Counted from the first letter of the stretch, positions 9,421 to 18,377 are shown. The stretch is 64,000 nt of DNA from Faecalibacter rhinopitheci (GCF_015234135.1 NZ_JADGIK010000004.1:124001-188000), one strand, 5' to 3'. Translations and numbers: made by a program. Notes: a model not told the origin generated them from the letters alone.

Positions 9421-9455
9421 AATCCTAATTTTATTTATTGTAAATCCTAATTTTA
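9421..9455 (+). repeat. 13-bp direct repeats, 22 bp apart, upstream of a T9SS gene
   Basis: AATCCTAATTTTA occurs at 9421-9433 and again at 9443-9455. The two copies flank the candidate -33 TTG (9438-9440) and end four bases before the -7 box of the following gene. Confidence 0.55.
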
Positions 9456-9466
9456 AATTATATTTG
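9438..9466 (+). promoter_or_regulatory. promoter: TTG (9438-9440) and TATATTTG (9459-9466)
   Basis: TATATTTG fits the TANNTTTG -7 box, with an ATTG 18 bases upstream. It is 41 bases before the ATG at 9508. Confidence 0.65.
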
Positions 9467-9507
9467 CAATACCATAAAACTATTAAAAACTTTAAAAATT
9501 ATTATAT

Positions 9508-10269
9508 ATGAAAAAATTCTATTCTTTAGTGGCTATCGCTGCAGCATCTTTAACTTTTGCTCAAGGTTCTGAAACTTTCGAAACTCAAACAATTTTATCT
9601 CAATCAGGAAATAGTTATGCAGATGGGTCTTTCCAAGGTGAAACTTCTGGAGTTATGGTTAATTTTGTTCACGCAAGAGACCAAGCTGAATTCCCAATTA
9701 GTGGTAAAGGTATTATGTTAAGAAGATCTGATGAGCCAAGTTCAGTAGAATTTGTTATTCCTGATGGAGTTGGTGAATTCAAATTTCAATATAGAAAAGC
9801 TTTTACAAGTGGTACCGTAAGACAATTATCAGTTTATGTTAATGGAGAGTTAGCTGATACTACTGCTGAATATGGAGAAGGTTCTGGAGAACAAGGTCAA
9901 ATTTATACTTTTTCAGTTCCAGTAAATAAAGCAGGTCAAGTTAAAGTAAAAATCACTTATTCTGATGCAATGACTGTAGGAAACCGTCAAACTACAATTG
10001 ATAATGTATCTTGGGATAAGAACTTAGGTGTAGCTGATTATACTCAAGCTGCTAAAGCTATTCAAAATACAGTTTGGACTGATACAGCTTCATTTTCAAC
10101 AAAAGGAAATGCGAAAGTTGAGGTTTACAATGTAAATGGACAATTAGTAAAATCTTTAGAAGTTAATGGTAACAAAAATGTTAATGTTGCTGATTTAGCT
10201 AAAGGTATTTACTTCGTAAGTTCAACGCAAGAAGGTAAAACTATTACAACTAAAGTTGTAAAAAAATAA
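9508..10269 (+). CDS. small secreted protein with T9SS type A sorting domain
   Basis: This 253-residue protein has a signal peptide (MKKFYSLVAIAAASLTFAQ) and a beta-rich body (about 25-170) resembling a jelly-roll or choice-of-anchor fold (GVGEFKFQYRKAFTSGTVRQ, then TIDNVSWDK). Its last 65 residues are a type A T9SS sorting domain (VEVYNVNGQLVKSLEV, VNVADLAKGIYFVSS, TTKVVKK). It is probably displayed on or released from the cell surface. No enzyme motif is visible. It has its own promoter and a terminator, so it is monocistronic. Confidence 0.87.
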   Translation: MKKFYSLVAIAAASLTFAQGSETFETQTILSQSGNSYADGSFQGETSGVMVNFVHARDQAEFPISGKGIMLRRSDEPSSVEFVIPDGVGEFKFQYRKAFTSGTVRQLSVYVNGELADTTAEYGEGSGEQGQIYTFSVPVNKAGQVKVKITYSDAMTVGNRQTTIDNVSWDKNLGVADYTQAAKAIQNTVWTDTASFSTKGNAKVEVYNVNGQLVKSLEVNGNKNVNVADLAKGIYFVSSTQEGKTITTKVVKK

Positions 10270-10295
10270 TTAGTATCTAATTCTTTTAAATATTG

Positions 10296-10321
10296 AAGCC
10301 ACTCATTAGAGTGGCTTTTTT
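10296..10321 (+). terminator. intrinsic terminator
   Basis: AAGCCACTC and GAGTGGCTT pair around ATTA and are followed by Ts. It ends the T9SS gene and faces the convergent metal-binding protein gene. Confidence 0.85.
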
Positions 10322-10329
10322 ATGTACAA

Positions 10330-10542
10330 TTATTCTTCTATTTTTTGAATTTTGAAGCCTGCATCAGTTACAGCTTCTACAACTTCACTTAGCTCAATAT
10401 CTTTTCCTACACTTAGTATCTTATCAGGATTTTCAGTATCAACTTTCCAATTTCCCTCACCGATCGCTTCATCTAAAAAAGGTTTTACAGACTTAATGCA
10501 ATTTCCACAATTTATATTTGTTTTGAACTTTATTTCTGACAT
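10330..10542 (-). CDS. heavy-metal-associated (HMA) domain protein
   Basis: At 70 residues this is a single ferredoxin-like HMA domain, as in copper chaperones. It runs MSEIKFKTNINCGNCIKSVK, and the metal site is the CGNC pair (CxxC) near residues 12-15; the usual GMTCxxC is reduced to INCGNC. The C-terminal strand (EAVTDAGFKIQKIEE) fits the fold. It probably binds Cu(I) or Zn(II). It has no metal ATPase neighbour, so its partner is unknown. Confidence 0.85.
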   Translation of the reverse strand: MSEIKFKTNINCGNCIKSVKPFLDEAIGEGNWKVDTENPDKILSVGKDIELSEVVEAVTDAGFKIQKIEE

Positions 10543-10599
10543 ATTATATTATTTTAAACTCAAATTTAATGAGTTTTACTTAATCTGCATTAGTATTAA

Positions 10600-10627
10600 A
10601 TAAAAAAAGCATTCATAATGAATGCTT
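10600..10627 (-). terminator. terminator of the DEAD-box gene
   Basis: AAGCATTCA (10607-10615) and TGAATGCTT (10619-10627) form the stem. The T run is on the minus strand (As at 10602-10608). Confidence 0.8.
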
Positions 10628-10649
10628 ATAAATAAAGTATATAAATTAA

Positions 10650-11996
10650 TTATCTACGTTTTTTAGAATTTTGTTTTAACTGACCTCTGTTTTGTGTCTT
10701 GGTTTTTGGTGGTTTACGTTTAGTAGGACCTCCTAAATTTACTTTTTTGTTTTTATCCTTTTTCTCGTGAAATGCAGCACCTCTTTCTTCTTCAATTTTT
10801 ACTGTTGTAATTTGTTTCATTTTTACAACAGTTTTTTCAAAGTCCATTTTTGATTGATTGACTTTTACATTTTCTGGAAAATCAAGTTTTTCAGTCTCTT
10901 TTTCCATTAAATTTTCAATCTCAATCAATAAAACTTCTTCTTTTTCAGTGAAATAAGAAATAGCAATACCTGTTTTTTCTGCACGTCCTGTACGACCTAT
11001 ACGGTGTATATATTGTTCAGGAACTTCAGGTATTTCAAAATTAATCACGTGAGAAATGTCTGGGAAGTCTAAACCACGCGCCATAATATCCGTTGTTACA
11101 ATACCTTTAATTTCATCTTTACGGTAACTTTCCATTACTCTAAGACGGAAATTTTGAGATTTATTAGAATGAATTACTCCAAATTCATCAGGAAATTCTT
11201 CTTCTAATTTTTCATAAATAATATCAGCGTGCTTCTTATTATTAGCAAAGATTAAAACCTTTTCTATAGAAGCTTCCGTTCTTAATTGATCAACTAATAA
11301 ATTTAGTTTCGTATTAAAATTCTGAACAGGAATTGCTTTTTGGCTAATCTTGGTAATTGGTGTACCTGATCGAGCTAAAGAAATTTCTTCAGGTCTGTTA
11401 AAATATTCTTCTAACATTTCATCCACTTGATCAGTCATTGTTGCAGAAAATAAAATATTCTGACGTTTCTCATTCATCATAGAGAAAATGTTACGTAATT
11501 GGAATTTAAACCCTAAACTTAACATTTCATCAAATTCATCAATAACTAATTTTTTGACATCTTTAAACTGTAAATCATTGTTTAGAGCTAAATCCATCAC
11601 ACGACCTGGTGTACCAACTAAAATATCAACACCTTCATAGATTAATTCTTTTTGCGTATTAATATTTACACCTCCGTAAATACCTAATACACGTACATTA
11701 ATAAACTGTGTTAATTGGTCTAATATATCTGTTACCTGAACTACTAATTCTCGTGTTGGCACAAGAATCATAATTTTCGGCATATGTGATTTCGAGAATT
11801 TGTACTCCTTTACTAAAGGTAAAAGATAGGCTAAAGTTTTACCAGTTCCGGTTTGAGCAATACCCATTATATCGCGTCCAGATAAAATCGGTTTATACGT
11901 TTTTATTTGGATCGGAGTAGGAGTTGTGATATTCATCTTTTCTAAAGCTGAATTCAATTGTGGGGGAAAGTTAAAATCTTCGAATGTAATATCCAT
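10650..11996 (-). CDS. DEAD-box ATP-dependent RNA helicase
   Basis: This cytoplasmic RNA helicase has 448 residues. Motifs in order are the Q motif FPPQLNSALEKMNITTPTPIQ, motif I AQTGTGKT (about 48-55), motif Ib TPGR, motif II DEFD (VIDEFDEML) instead of the canonical DEAD, motif III SAT, motif V ARGLDFPDI and motif VI HRIGRTGR. A basic, lysine-rich tail from about 405 to the end (RKPPKTKTQNRG) is suited to RNA binding. Such helicases act in ribosome assembly, cold adaptation or mRNA decay; which one is not clear here. The DEFD variant retains the two acidic positions. Confidence 0.93.
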   Translation of the reverse strand: MDITFEDFNFPPQLNSALEKMNITTPTPIQIKTYKPILSGRDIMGIAQTGTGKTLAYLLPLVKEYKFSKSHMPKIMILVPTRELVVQVTDILDQLTQFINVRVLGIYGGVNINTQKELIYEGVDILVGTPGRVMDLALNNDLQFKDVKKLVIDEFDEMLSLGFKFQLRNIFSMMNEKRQNILFSATMTDQVDEMLEEYFNRPEEISLARSGTPITKISQKAIPVQNFNTKLNLLVDQLRTEASIEKVLIFANNKKHADIIYEKLEEEFPDEFGVIHSNKSQNFRLRVMESYRKDEIKGIVTTDIMARGLDFPDISHVINFEIPEVPEQYIHRIGRTGRAEKTGIAISYFTEKEEVLLIEIENLMEKETEKLDFPENVKVNQSKMDFEKTVVKMKQITTVKIEEERGAAFHEKKDKNKKVNLGGPTKRKPPKTKTQNRGQLKQNSKKRR

Positions 11997-12094
11997 GACG
12001 CAAAGATATAGATTTCTGACAAAATGTTTTTGTATTATTGAGTATAATAATGTAAAACAACCTTTTTTTATAGGTTAAAAGCACGTTTTTTTCG

Positions 12095-12102
12095 TACTTT
12101 TG
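12095..12102 (+). promoter_or_regulatory. argS promoter -7 box (TACTTTTG)
   Basis: TACTTTTG fits TANNTTTG and lies 24 bases before the argS ATG at 12127. It overlaps the in-frame TTG at 12100, which rules that codon out as the start. Confidence 0.65.
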
Positions 12103-12126
12103 CAGTCGATTAATAAACAAATAGAA

Positions 12127-13899
12127 ATGAATTTAAAGCAACAAATCACACAATACGTTTTAGACGCGATCCAAAATGTCTTTGAAATTACTCCAGAATC
12201 TGTTGAAATACAATTCACAAGGAAAGAGTTTGAAGGTGATTATACTTTAGTTGTTTTCCCATTAATCCGTGCATTAAAAGGTAAACCAGAAGATATCGGT
12301 GCTAAAATTGGAGACAATTTAGTAGCAGAAGGTAAAATATCAGCTTATAACGTTGTTAAAGGTTTCCTTAATATGAGTATGAATTCAACAGATTTTATGG
12401 TTGATTTTACTCAAAATGCTGAAAATAAAAATTACGGAATAATTACACCAACTGCCGAGTCTCGTTCGGTAATGGTGGAATATTCTTCTCCAAATACAAA
12501 TAAACCTTTACACTTAGGGCACGTACGTAATAATTTATTAGGTTATTCGGTTTCTCAAATTGTAGAAGCGGCGGGTAATAATGTGATCAAAACACAGATT
12601 ATTAACGACCGTGGAATTCATATTTGTAAATCGATGATTGCTTGGCAACGTTTTGGAAATGGTGAAACACCAGCTTCTTCTGGATTAAAAGGAGATAAAT
12701 TAGTTGGTAAATATTATGTGGAATTCGACAAGCATTACCGCACCGAAATTAAAGAATTGGTAGATGGTGGAATGCCTGAAGATGAAGCAAAAAAACAAGC
12801 GCCTATTTTCTTAGCTGCACAAGAAATGTTGCGTCAATGGGAAGCTCAGGTTCCAGAAGTTATACAACTTTGGGAAACAATGAATGGATGGGTTTATGCT
12901 GGTTTTGCAGAAACATACAAACGTTTAGGAGTTGCTTTTGACGAATATTTATATGAATCTAACACTTACATTTTAGGAAAAGATATTGTTGAAGAAGGTT
13001 TAGTAAAAGGAGTTTTCTATAAGAGAGAAGATGGTTCAGTTTGGATTGATTTAACAGCTGAAGGTTTAGATGAAAAATTAGTTTTACGTTCAGACGGAAC
13101 ATCTGTATACATTACGCAAGATTTAGGAACTGCTGTAGAGCGTTTTAAAAATAATCCTACATTAGAGGAATTAACGTATGTAGTAGGTAATGAACAAGAC
13201 TATCATTTTAAAGTTTTATTCTTAATCTTAAAAAAATTAGGTTATGAATGGGCTGAAGCTTTACATCATTTATCTTACGGAATGGTTGATTTACCAAATG
13301 GTAAAATGAAATCTCGTGAAGGTACAGTTGTAGATGCAGATGATTTGATGGAAGAAATTTATCAAACTGCGAAAGAAATTTCTGAAGAGTTAGGAAAACT
13401 AGATGGATACGAAGAGGATGAAAAAGCAGCGCTATACGAGAAAATCGGTATGGGAGCTTTAAAATACTATATTTTAAAAGTAGATCCTAAGAAGCGTATT
13501 TTATTTGACCCACAAGAATCTGTAGATTTTAATGGTAATACAGGTCCTTTTGTTCAATATACTTATGCGCGTATCCAATCGTTATTAAGAAAAGAATCTC
13601 CTAAAGCTTTTGATATGGATGCGATCGAATTAAATGATGCTGAAAAAGAAATTATTCGTGCATTAAATGATTTTCAAGATACTATTAAGAAAGCATCTGT
13701 AGAATTATCTCCAGCATTAATTGCAAATTATGTCTACGAATTAGTTAAGTTGTTTAACTCATTCTATCAAAATAATTCAGTACTTAAAGTAGAAGACGAA
13801 AACGTAAAATCATTCCGTTTATACTTATCACAATGGGTTGCAAACACGATAGAATCTTCTTTACGTTTATTAGGAATTGAAGTTCCAGAAAGAATGTAA
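12127..13899 (+). CDS. argS: arginyl-tRNA synthetase
   Basis: This class I enzyme charges tRNA-Arg. The start chosen is MNLKQQITQYV at 12127, because the longer frame begins inside the promoter box. Residues 1-110 form the N-terminal Add-1 domain. The HIGH-type motif is HLGH in SPNTNKPLHLGHVRNNLLG (about 122-140). The KMSK region appears as GKMKSREG (around 395). The DALR anticodon domain ends the protein (YELVKLFNSFY, LLGIEVPERM). The length of 590 residues is typical. A terminator follows. Confidence 0.97.
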   Translation: MNLKQQITQYVLDAIQNVFEITPESVEIQFTRKEFEGDYTLVVFPLIRALKGKPEDIGAKIGDNLVAEGKISAYNVVKGFLNMSMNSTDFMVDFTQNAENKNYGIITPTAESRSVMVEYSSPNTNKPLHLGHVRNNLLGYSVSQIVEAAGNNVIKTQIINDRGIHICKSMIAWQRFGNGETPASSGLKGDKLVGKYYVEFDKHYRTEIKELVDGGMPEDEAKKQAPIFLAAQEMLRQWEAQVPEVIQLWETMNGWVYAGFAETYKRLGVAFDEYLYESNTYILGKDIVEEGLVKGVFYKREDGSVWIDLTAEGLDEKLVLRSDGTSVYITQDLGTAVERFKNNPTLEELTYVVGNEQDYHFKVLFLILKKLGYEWAEALHHLSYGMVDLPNGKMKSREGTVVDADDLMEEIYQTAKEISEELGKLDGYEEDEKAALYEKIGMGALKYYILKVDPKKRILFDPQESVDFNGNTGPFVQYTYARIQSLLRKESPKAFDMDAIELNDAEKEIIRALNDFQDTIKKASVELSPALIANYVYELVKLFNSFYQNNSVLKVEDENVKSFRLYLSQWVANTIESSLRLLGIEVPERM

Positions 13900-13924
13900 A
13901 ATTTTAAATAATATATATATTACG

Positions 13925-13951
13925 CCTCATCTTTATGGATGAGGTTTTTTT
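13925..13951 (+). terminator. intrinsic terminator of argS
   Basis: CCTCATC and GATGAGG pair around TTTATG and are followed by seven Ts. Confidence 0.85.
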
Positions 13952-14042
13952 ATTTAAGAAATTTTAAATACATTATATAAAATAAATATTGATTAGAACA
14001 GTGCATTCTTTATCAATTCCAAATACTTTATTCCTTAAATCG

Positions 14043-14050
14043 TATCTTTG
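14043..14050 (+). promoter_or_regulatory. promoter -7 box (TATCTTTG) of the DUF1810 gene
   Basis: TATCTTTG fits TANNTTTG, 23 bases before the ATG at 14074. No clear -33 TTTG was seen. Confidence 0.55.
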
Positions 14051-14073
14051 CAACTTAATCAAAAAAGATACTA

Positions 14074-14547
14074 ATGAAACTAGGCGATTTATTACAAAAA
14101 AAGCCAAATGATCGATATAATTTACAACGTTTTGAGAATGCACAATCTTTTGTATATGACGAAGCTTTGATAGAAATTCATTCCGGGAAAGTTCAAACGA
14201 ATTGGGTTATTTTTATGTTTCCACAAGTATTGGGTTTAGGTAAAAGTGATTCTTCTAAAGAATTTGCAATCGAATCTATTGAAGAAGCTAGAGCATATGT
14301 TCAGAACGAATCTTTGTGGGAAAATTATATAGAATTATTAGAAGTTTTAATGATGCATAAAGGAACTATACCTCAATTAATATTTGGTAAAAATGATGCA
14401 ATGAAGTTGAAATCGAGTTTAACACTTTTTAATTTCGTTAAACCAAAAGAACCCCTTATTAAAAAGGTGCTGGAAACATTTTATCAGGGTCAAACAGATA
14501 AAAAAACGTTAGAAATCATTAAACAATTTAAGCAAAAAAAAGGTTAA
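14074..14547 (+). CDS. DUF1810-family protein
   Basis: The 157-residue product matches the DUF1810 family. It has the N-terminal YNLQRFENAQSFVYDEALIE, then the tryptophan-rich WVIFMFPQVLGLGKS, the SIEEARAYV segment, and the C-terminal FGKNDAMKLKSSLTLF that corresponds to the family's FGxxDxxKLxSSLTLF. It is soluble and has no signal peptide. The biochemical role of the family is not established to my knowledge. It is monocistronic, with its own promoter and a shared terminator. Confidence 0.85.
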   Translation: MKLGDLLQKKPNDRYNLQRFENAQSFVYDEALIEIHSGKVQTNWVIFMFPQVLGLGKSDSSKEFAIESIEEARAYVQNESLWENYIELLEVLMMHKGTIPQLIFGKNDAMKLKSSLTLFNFVKPKEPLIKKVLETFYQGQTDKKTLEIIKQFKQKKG

Positions 14548-14570
14548 TCTTTATAAGATTAGCCTTTTTT
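14539..14570. terminator. bidirectional terminator
   Basis: AAAGGTTAATCTT and AAGATTAGCCTTT form a stem with one G-U, with As on the left and Ts on the right. It lies between the convergent DUF1810 and deacetylase genes. Confidence 0.8.
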
Positions 14571-14571
14571 C

Positions 14572-15477
14572 TTAGCTTATTTCGATCGGATAATTTGAAG
14601 CAACTTCAAAAATGAAATCCTTATTCTGTTTAATCAATCTAATAAGTTCTCTTAACTTTTCAGCGTCATGATCATTATCAAACATATCATCATGCATTAA
14701 CAGAACCATGTGATTTTTATTTAACGTCTCATGGTTCTTTAAACGACTAACAATCCCATCATATATTTTAGAAGGATTCTCTAATGGATGATTTTTATTT
14801 AATCTTCGCCACTCATAATCCCAACCTAATATATAATACTTATGTTCTGCTAAATAATTTGCAGAATTTCTAGAAGCTTGATCATAATCATATTTAGTTT
14901 GTTTACCTAAGTGCCAAACATTTCGACCTGGTAAACGTACAAATCTATTTTTAAAAGTAAACATACTATCATTACGTATGACATCTTCTAATACAACAGA
15001 TGGTTGTTTGTAATAACCCACAAACTTATTGCGATTAGCGTGGGAAAAGGTATGATTAGCAACCTCAATATATTGATTGGCTTTATAATCATCTATATGT
15101 TGTTGTAGGCGTTTAGTATAGGAATTAAGTCCTACAATAAAAACGGTTGCTTTAATTTGTTCTTCAGAGATAATCCGATTAATCTTCTCACTTCCTTTAA
15201 ATGGTCCATCATCAAAAGTTAAATAAATATATAGTTTTGTAGAATCTATAATATTTTGTTGTGTTTGGATATGTTTATCCATTGAAAGCTGTATAGAATC
15301 ATTTTTTAATGAATCTATAGATGCAATCGAATCATTATTATCAGATTGTATTGAACTATTTGTTAAAGAAGGAGTTTCTTCAAAAATATTTTCGGTTTGA
15401 AAAGAATTACAAGAAGAAAATAATAAATTTACAAATAGAAATAACAAAATAATAGGGTGGTAGATAGAGGTTTTCAT
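14572..15477 (-). CDS. polysaccharide deacetylase family lipoprotein
   Basis: This 301-residue protein has a lipoprotein signal (IILLFLFVNLLFSSC, cysteine near residue 22), so it is probably anchored in the outer membrane or periplasm. A Ser/Asn/Asp-rich linker (about 25-75) leads to a NodB-type domain: YLTFDDGPFKGSEK carries the metal and base aspartates, and NHTFSH the two metal-binding histidines. VRLPGR and the late LLMHDD follow the motif order of carbohydrate esterase family 4. The likely reaction is N-deacetylation of peptidoglycan or another amino-sugar polymer, but the substrate is not shown by the sequence. Confidence 0.87.
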   Translation of the reverse strand: MKTSIYHPIILLFLFVNLLFSSCNSFQTENIFEETPSLTNSSIQSDNNDSIASIDSLKNDSIQLSMDKHIQTQQNIIDSTKLYIYLTFDDGPFKGSEKINRIISEEQIKATVFIVGLNSYTKRLQQHIDDYKANQYIEVANHTFSHANRNKFVGYYKQPSVVLEDVIRNDSMFTFKNRFVRLPGRNVWHLGKQTKYDYDQASRNSANYLAEHKYYILGWDYEWRRLNKNHPLENPSKIYDGIVSRLKNHETLNKNHMVLLMHDDMFDNDHDAEKLRELIRLIKQNKDFIFEVASNYPIEIS

Positions 15478-15546
15478 TAGATTGTGTTTCTACCGCGAAA
15501 ATACAACATATGTGGAAATTTAATGTATAAATATTAATAATTAACA

Positions 15547-15573
15547 TAAAAAAAGAGCGAGAAAATCACTCTT
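15547..15573 (-). terminator. terminator of the HAD gene
   Basis: AAGAGCGA (15553-15560) and TCACTCTT (15566-15573) form a stem with one G-U or mismatch. The T run is on the minus strand. Confidence 0.65.
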
Positions 15574-15581
15574 CATGTTAT

Positions 15582-16382
15582 TTAATTAAATAATTGCTTT
15601 ATAACTTGTAAAACTCCATCATCATCATTTGAAGGCGCTTCAAAATTAGCAACTTCTTTTACACTTGGATGTGCATTGGCCATAGCATAACTATACTTTG
15701 CAAGTTTCAGCATTTCAATATCATTCATATAATCTCCAAAAACCATTGTTTCGTCTTTAGTAATTCCTAATTTTTCTTGCAATTCTGTTAACGCTTTACC
15801 TTTATTGGTTCCTTTGTTCATCATATCCATCCAAAGCTCTCCAGAAATGACAACATTAAGATTGTTTTGTTCAAAACGCTTAAATTTTGGGTATAAATTT
15901 GTTGCTGAACCATCTGCATGATGTATAGCCACTTTGATAAACTGTTCGTTTTCGATAGCTAATAAATCATTAACTTGAATATTTTTAGAATAAAAATTTT
16001 GAAAAAACGCTAAAAAATCTTCATCTTTAGATTCTACATAAGCTGCATTTTTACCAGCCAAAACTAGATTTGCACCTTTTATGGTACGAGTTTCTAAAAT
16101 AATATCTTTGATTAAATCTCGGTCTAATTCATCTACAAATACTTCATTTCCCTTATAAGTAACATATGTTCCGTTTTCTGCAATAATTGACATTTCGTCT
16201 TTATTATTTTCAAAATAACTCGTAATACTGTAAAATTGGCGACCGCTTGCAGGAACAAAATGAATATTATTGGCAATTAATTGTTGATGTATGGCGTTAA
16301 ATTCAGGACTTAATTCGTGATTAGAACGTAACAGTGTTCCATCCATATCCGAAACGATAAGTTTTATATTTTTTAAATTCAT
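15582..16382 (-). CDS. Cof-type HAD-superfamily phosphatase
   Basis: This is a cytoplasmic phosphatase of 266 residues. Motif I is SDMDGTLL (residues 11-18, nucleophile Asp and acid/base Asp), motif II is VPASGRQ with its serine, motif III is the lysine in NKGKALTEL, and motif IV is MVFGDYMNDIEML. The large cap domain in the middle is of the C2B type, as in Cof and YbiV. Members dephosphorylate sugar phosphates, FMN or pyridoxal phosphate, often with loose specificity, so no substrate is assigned. It follows terC on the same strand after a hairpin. Confidence 0.9.
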   Translation of the reverse strand: MNLKNIKLIVSDMDGTLLRSNHELSPEFNAIHQQLIANNIHFVPASGRQFYSITSYFENNKDEMSIIAENGTYVTYKGNEVFVDELDRDLIKDIILETRTIKGANLVLAGKNAAYVESKDEDFLAFFQNFYSKNIQVNDLLAIENEQFIKVAIHHADGSATNLYPKFKRFEQNNLNVVISGELWMDMMNKGTNKGKALTELQEKLGITKDETMVFGDYMNDIEMLKLAKYSYAMANAHPSVKEVANFEAPSNDDDGVLQVIKQLFN

Positions 16383-16385
16383 AAG

Positions 16386-16411
16386 TAAAAAAAAGACCTC
16401 CTTAGAGGTCT
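16386..16411 (-). terminator. terminator of the TerC gene
   Basis: AGACCTC and GAGGTCT pair around CTTA (16394-16411). Seven As at 16387-16393 give the T run on the minus strand. Confidence 0.8.
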
Positions 16412-16417
16412 GTAAAT

Positions 16418-17224
16418 TTATAAATTTTTATTTTGTTCATCGGCATCACCTACCATAGTTCTTACAACACCAGGATTGGTTTGTTTTTTCTTCATTTTTA
16501 GATTCAAAAACTCAACTAAAACTGAAAATCCCATTGCAAAATAAATGTAACCTTTTGAAATATGTTGATCAAAACCTTCAGCTAATAAAGAAACTCCAAT
16601 AAGTAATAGGAATGATAAAGCTAACATCTTAACTGTTGGATGATCATTAACGAACTTGGATACTGTAGAAGCGGAAATCATCATTACAATAACAGCAATA
16701 ATAACAGCAGCAATCATCACTTCAATTTGATCGACCATACCAACTGCAGTAATTACTGAATCTAAAGAGAAAACAACATCTAAAATTAAAATCTGAATAA
16801 TCGTTCCTGCAAAAGATTGAACCTTTGATTTTCCTTCTTCCTCAACAACACCTTCAATTTTATGATGAATTTCTACTGTTGATTTATAGATTAAAAATAA
16901 ACCACCGATTAGAAGAATTAAATCTCGTCCCGAAATTGCTAATTTATCCAACCAATCTGGATCTGAAATGCCCATTAAATTCCCTAAATTGAATAAAGGG
17001 TTCGTTAAGCTCATCACCCAACTTAGCGATAAAAGTAAAAGTACACGAGTAAACATTGCAAGAAATAAACCCAATTTTTGAGCTTTTTTCTGTTGATGCT
17101 GAGGTAATTTCCCTGCTAAAATTGAAATAAAAACAATGTTATCTATTCCCAAAACTATTTCTAACATCGTTAGTGTAAGTAGTGCAATAAGTGCATCGGG
17201 TTGTAAAAAAATACTAAAATCCAT
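16418..17224 (-). CDS. TerC-family integral membrane protein
   Basis: The 268-residue protein has about seven membrane helices and the TerC family signature ALLTLTMLEIVLGIDNIVFI near the N-terminus, with the intramembrane acidic pair (LEIVLGIDN). A second half carries ILDVVFSLDSVITAVGM, the internal repeat of the same motif. The loop (IEGVVEEEGKSKVQ) between the halves is cytoplasmic. TerC proteins take part in metal, often manganese, export during protein secretion and in tellurite resistance; here there is no ter operon, so a metal-export role is more likely. It is a single gene. Confidence 0.9.
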   Translation of the reverse strand: MDFSIFLQPDALIALLTLTMLEIVLGIDNIVFISILAGKLPQHQQKKAQKLGLFLAMFTRVLLLLSLSWVMSLTNPLFNLGNLMGISDPDWLDKLAISGRDLILLIGGLFLIYKSTVEIHHKIEGVVEEEGKSKVQSFAGTIIQILILDVVFSLDSVITAVGMVDQIEVMIAAVIIAVIVMMISASTVSKFVNDHPTVKMLALSFLLLIGVSLLAEGFDQHISKGYIYFAMGFSVLVEFLNLKMKKKQTNPGVVRTMVGDADEQNKNL

Positions 17225-17358
17225 TTTTATAATTAATTTGTCGAATATACAAGGTTAAATATTTCAATATATTACGTGTTAAAAATTTAATGTATTGATG
17301 ATGATTATTTAATGAAAATTTAATGTGATTTTTTTTTTAATAGAAAAGTTATACAGAT

Positions 17359-17366
17359 TACATTTG
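17359..17366 (+). promoter_or_regulatory. promoter -7 box (TACATTTG) of the EamA gene
   Basis: TACATTTG fits TANNTTTG and lies 13 bases before the ATG at 17380, so the transcript would have a very short leader. Confidence 0.5.
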
Positions 17367-17379
17367 CCAAAACTTATAT

Positions 17380-18261
17380 ATGCTTTCTAAAGTACAGCTC
17401 CGATTACAATTTTTGGTATTGTTATGGGGATTTACCGGATTATTCGGAAAATTAGTAACAATTTCTGCTTTGCCAATGGTGTGGTTTAGGATGTCTATAG
17501 CAGCATTTGTAATTTTTATATATTTAAAATTAAAAAAACAGCAAATAAAAGTTTCCTCAAAACATTTAATTCAATTGTTATTAATTGGAGGAATTGTTGG
17601 TTTACATTGGTTTACATTTTATCAATCTATAAAAGTTTCCAATGTTGCAATTGCCTTAAGTACACTTTCATTAGGCGCCCTGTTTACCTCTATTATAGAG
17701 CCCATTTTATTTAAAAGAAAAGTAGTAATATCTGAAATTCTTTTATCTTTAGTTGTTTCCGGTTGTGTTATTTGGATTTTTAAAGCTTCACCTGAATATA
17801 AATTAGGAATAATATATGGTGTAATATGTAGCTTTCTATCAGCATTATTTTCTGTTTTAAATTCAACTTTCAAAGAACAAGTAAAACCAGCAAATATCAC
17901 CTTCTATGAAATGATTGGAGGATTTCTAACAATTAATATTTTGATGATTGTTTTTCAGCCCGATACATTTAGTGAAGTAATAAATGTTGGATGGGCAAAT
18001 TTTATGTGGCTTGCTTTGTTAGCAATTGTATTTACCGCGTTTGCTCAAATCGAATTTGTCAATTTGTATAAATATTTTTCACCTTATACCATTTTACTAA
18101 ATGTAAATTTAGAACCCATATACGGAATTATATTAGCAAGTATAGTTTTTGGTGAATCAGAAAAAATGACGCCAGTATTTTACATAGCTACAGGAATTAT
18201 GATCTTATCAATCATTGTAAATGGAATCATTAAGAACAAGTTTCCACAGTTTAATAAATAG
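17380..18261 (+). CDS. EamA-family (DMT superfamily) transporter
   Basis: This is an inner-membrane protein of 293 residues with about ten hydrophobic helices. It forms two EamA repeats: residues 5-135 (LLWGFTGLFGKLVTISALP, with the conserved WG) and 150-285 (FLSALFSVLNSTFKEQ, ending LEPIYGIILASIVFGE, the family's conserved proline-glutamate region). Members export amino acids and other metabolites. The substrate is unknown. The next gene, the FabH-like synthase, has its own promoter. Confidence 0.87.
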   Translation: MLSKVQLRLQFLVLLWGFTGLFGKLVTISALPMVWFRMSIAAFVIFIYLKLKKQQIKVSSKHLIQLLLIGGIVGLHWFTFYQSIKVSNVAIALSTLSLGALFTSIIEPILFKRKVVISEILLSLVVSGCVIWIFKASPEYKLGIIYGVICSFLSALFSVLNSTFKEQVKPANITFYEMIGGFLTINILMIVFQPDTFSEVINVGWANFMWLALLAIVFTAFAQIEFVNLYKYFSPYTILLNVNLEPIYGIILASIVFGESEKMTPVFYIATGIMILSIIVNGIIKNKFPQFNK

Positions 18262-18344
18262 TGAATTTGATAATATTTCAGACTTCAAATTGTCATATAT
18301 GTAATATTTTGGATACGATAAATTTTTTCTTTTGGATAAAATTC

Positions 18345-18352
18345 TATATTTG
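18345..18352 (+). promoter_or_regulatory. promoter -7 box (TATATTTG) of the FabH-like gene
   Basis: TATATTTG fits TANNTTTG, 25 bases before the ATG at 18378. A TTTT at 18323-18326 sits near the -33 position. Confidence 0.6.
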
Positions 18353-18377
18353 TAAGAATTGAAAAGCAAACAAAAAA

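Noticed and set aside
12100-12126. N-terminal extension of argS from TTG at 12100
   Set aside because: The TTG is the end of a TACTTTTG -7 promoter box, and the ArgS family starts at the ATG at 12127.
15478-17379. tRNA gene or integration site among the small gaps
   Set aside because: No cloverleaf-like arms with a GTTC-type T-arm and matching acceptor stem could be found in these or other gaps of the window.
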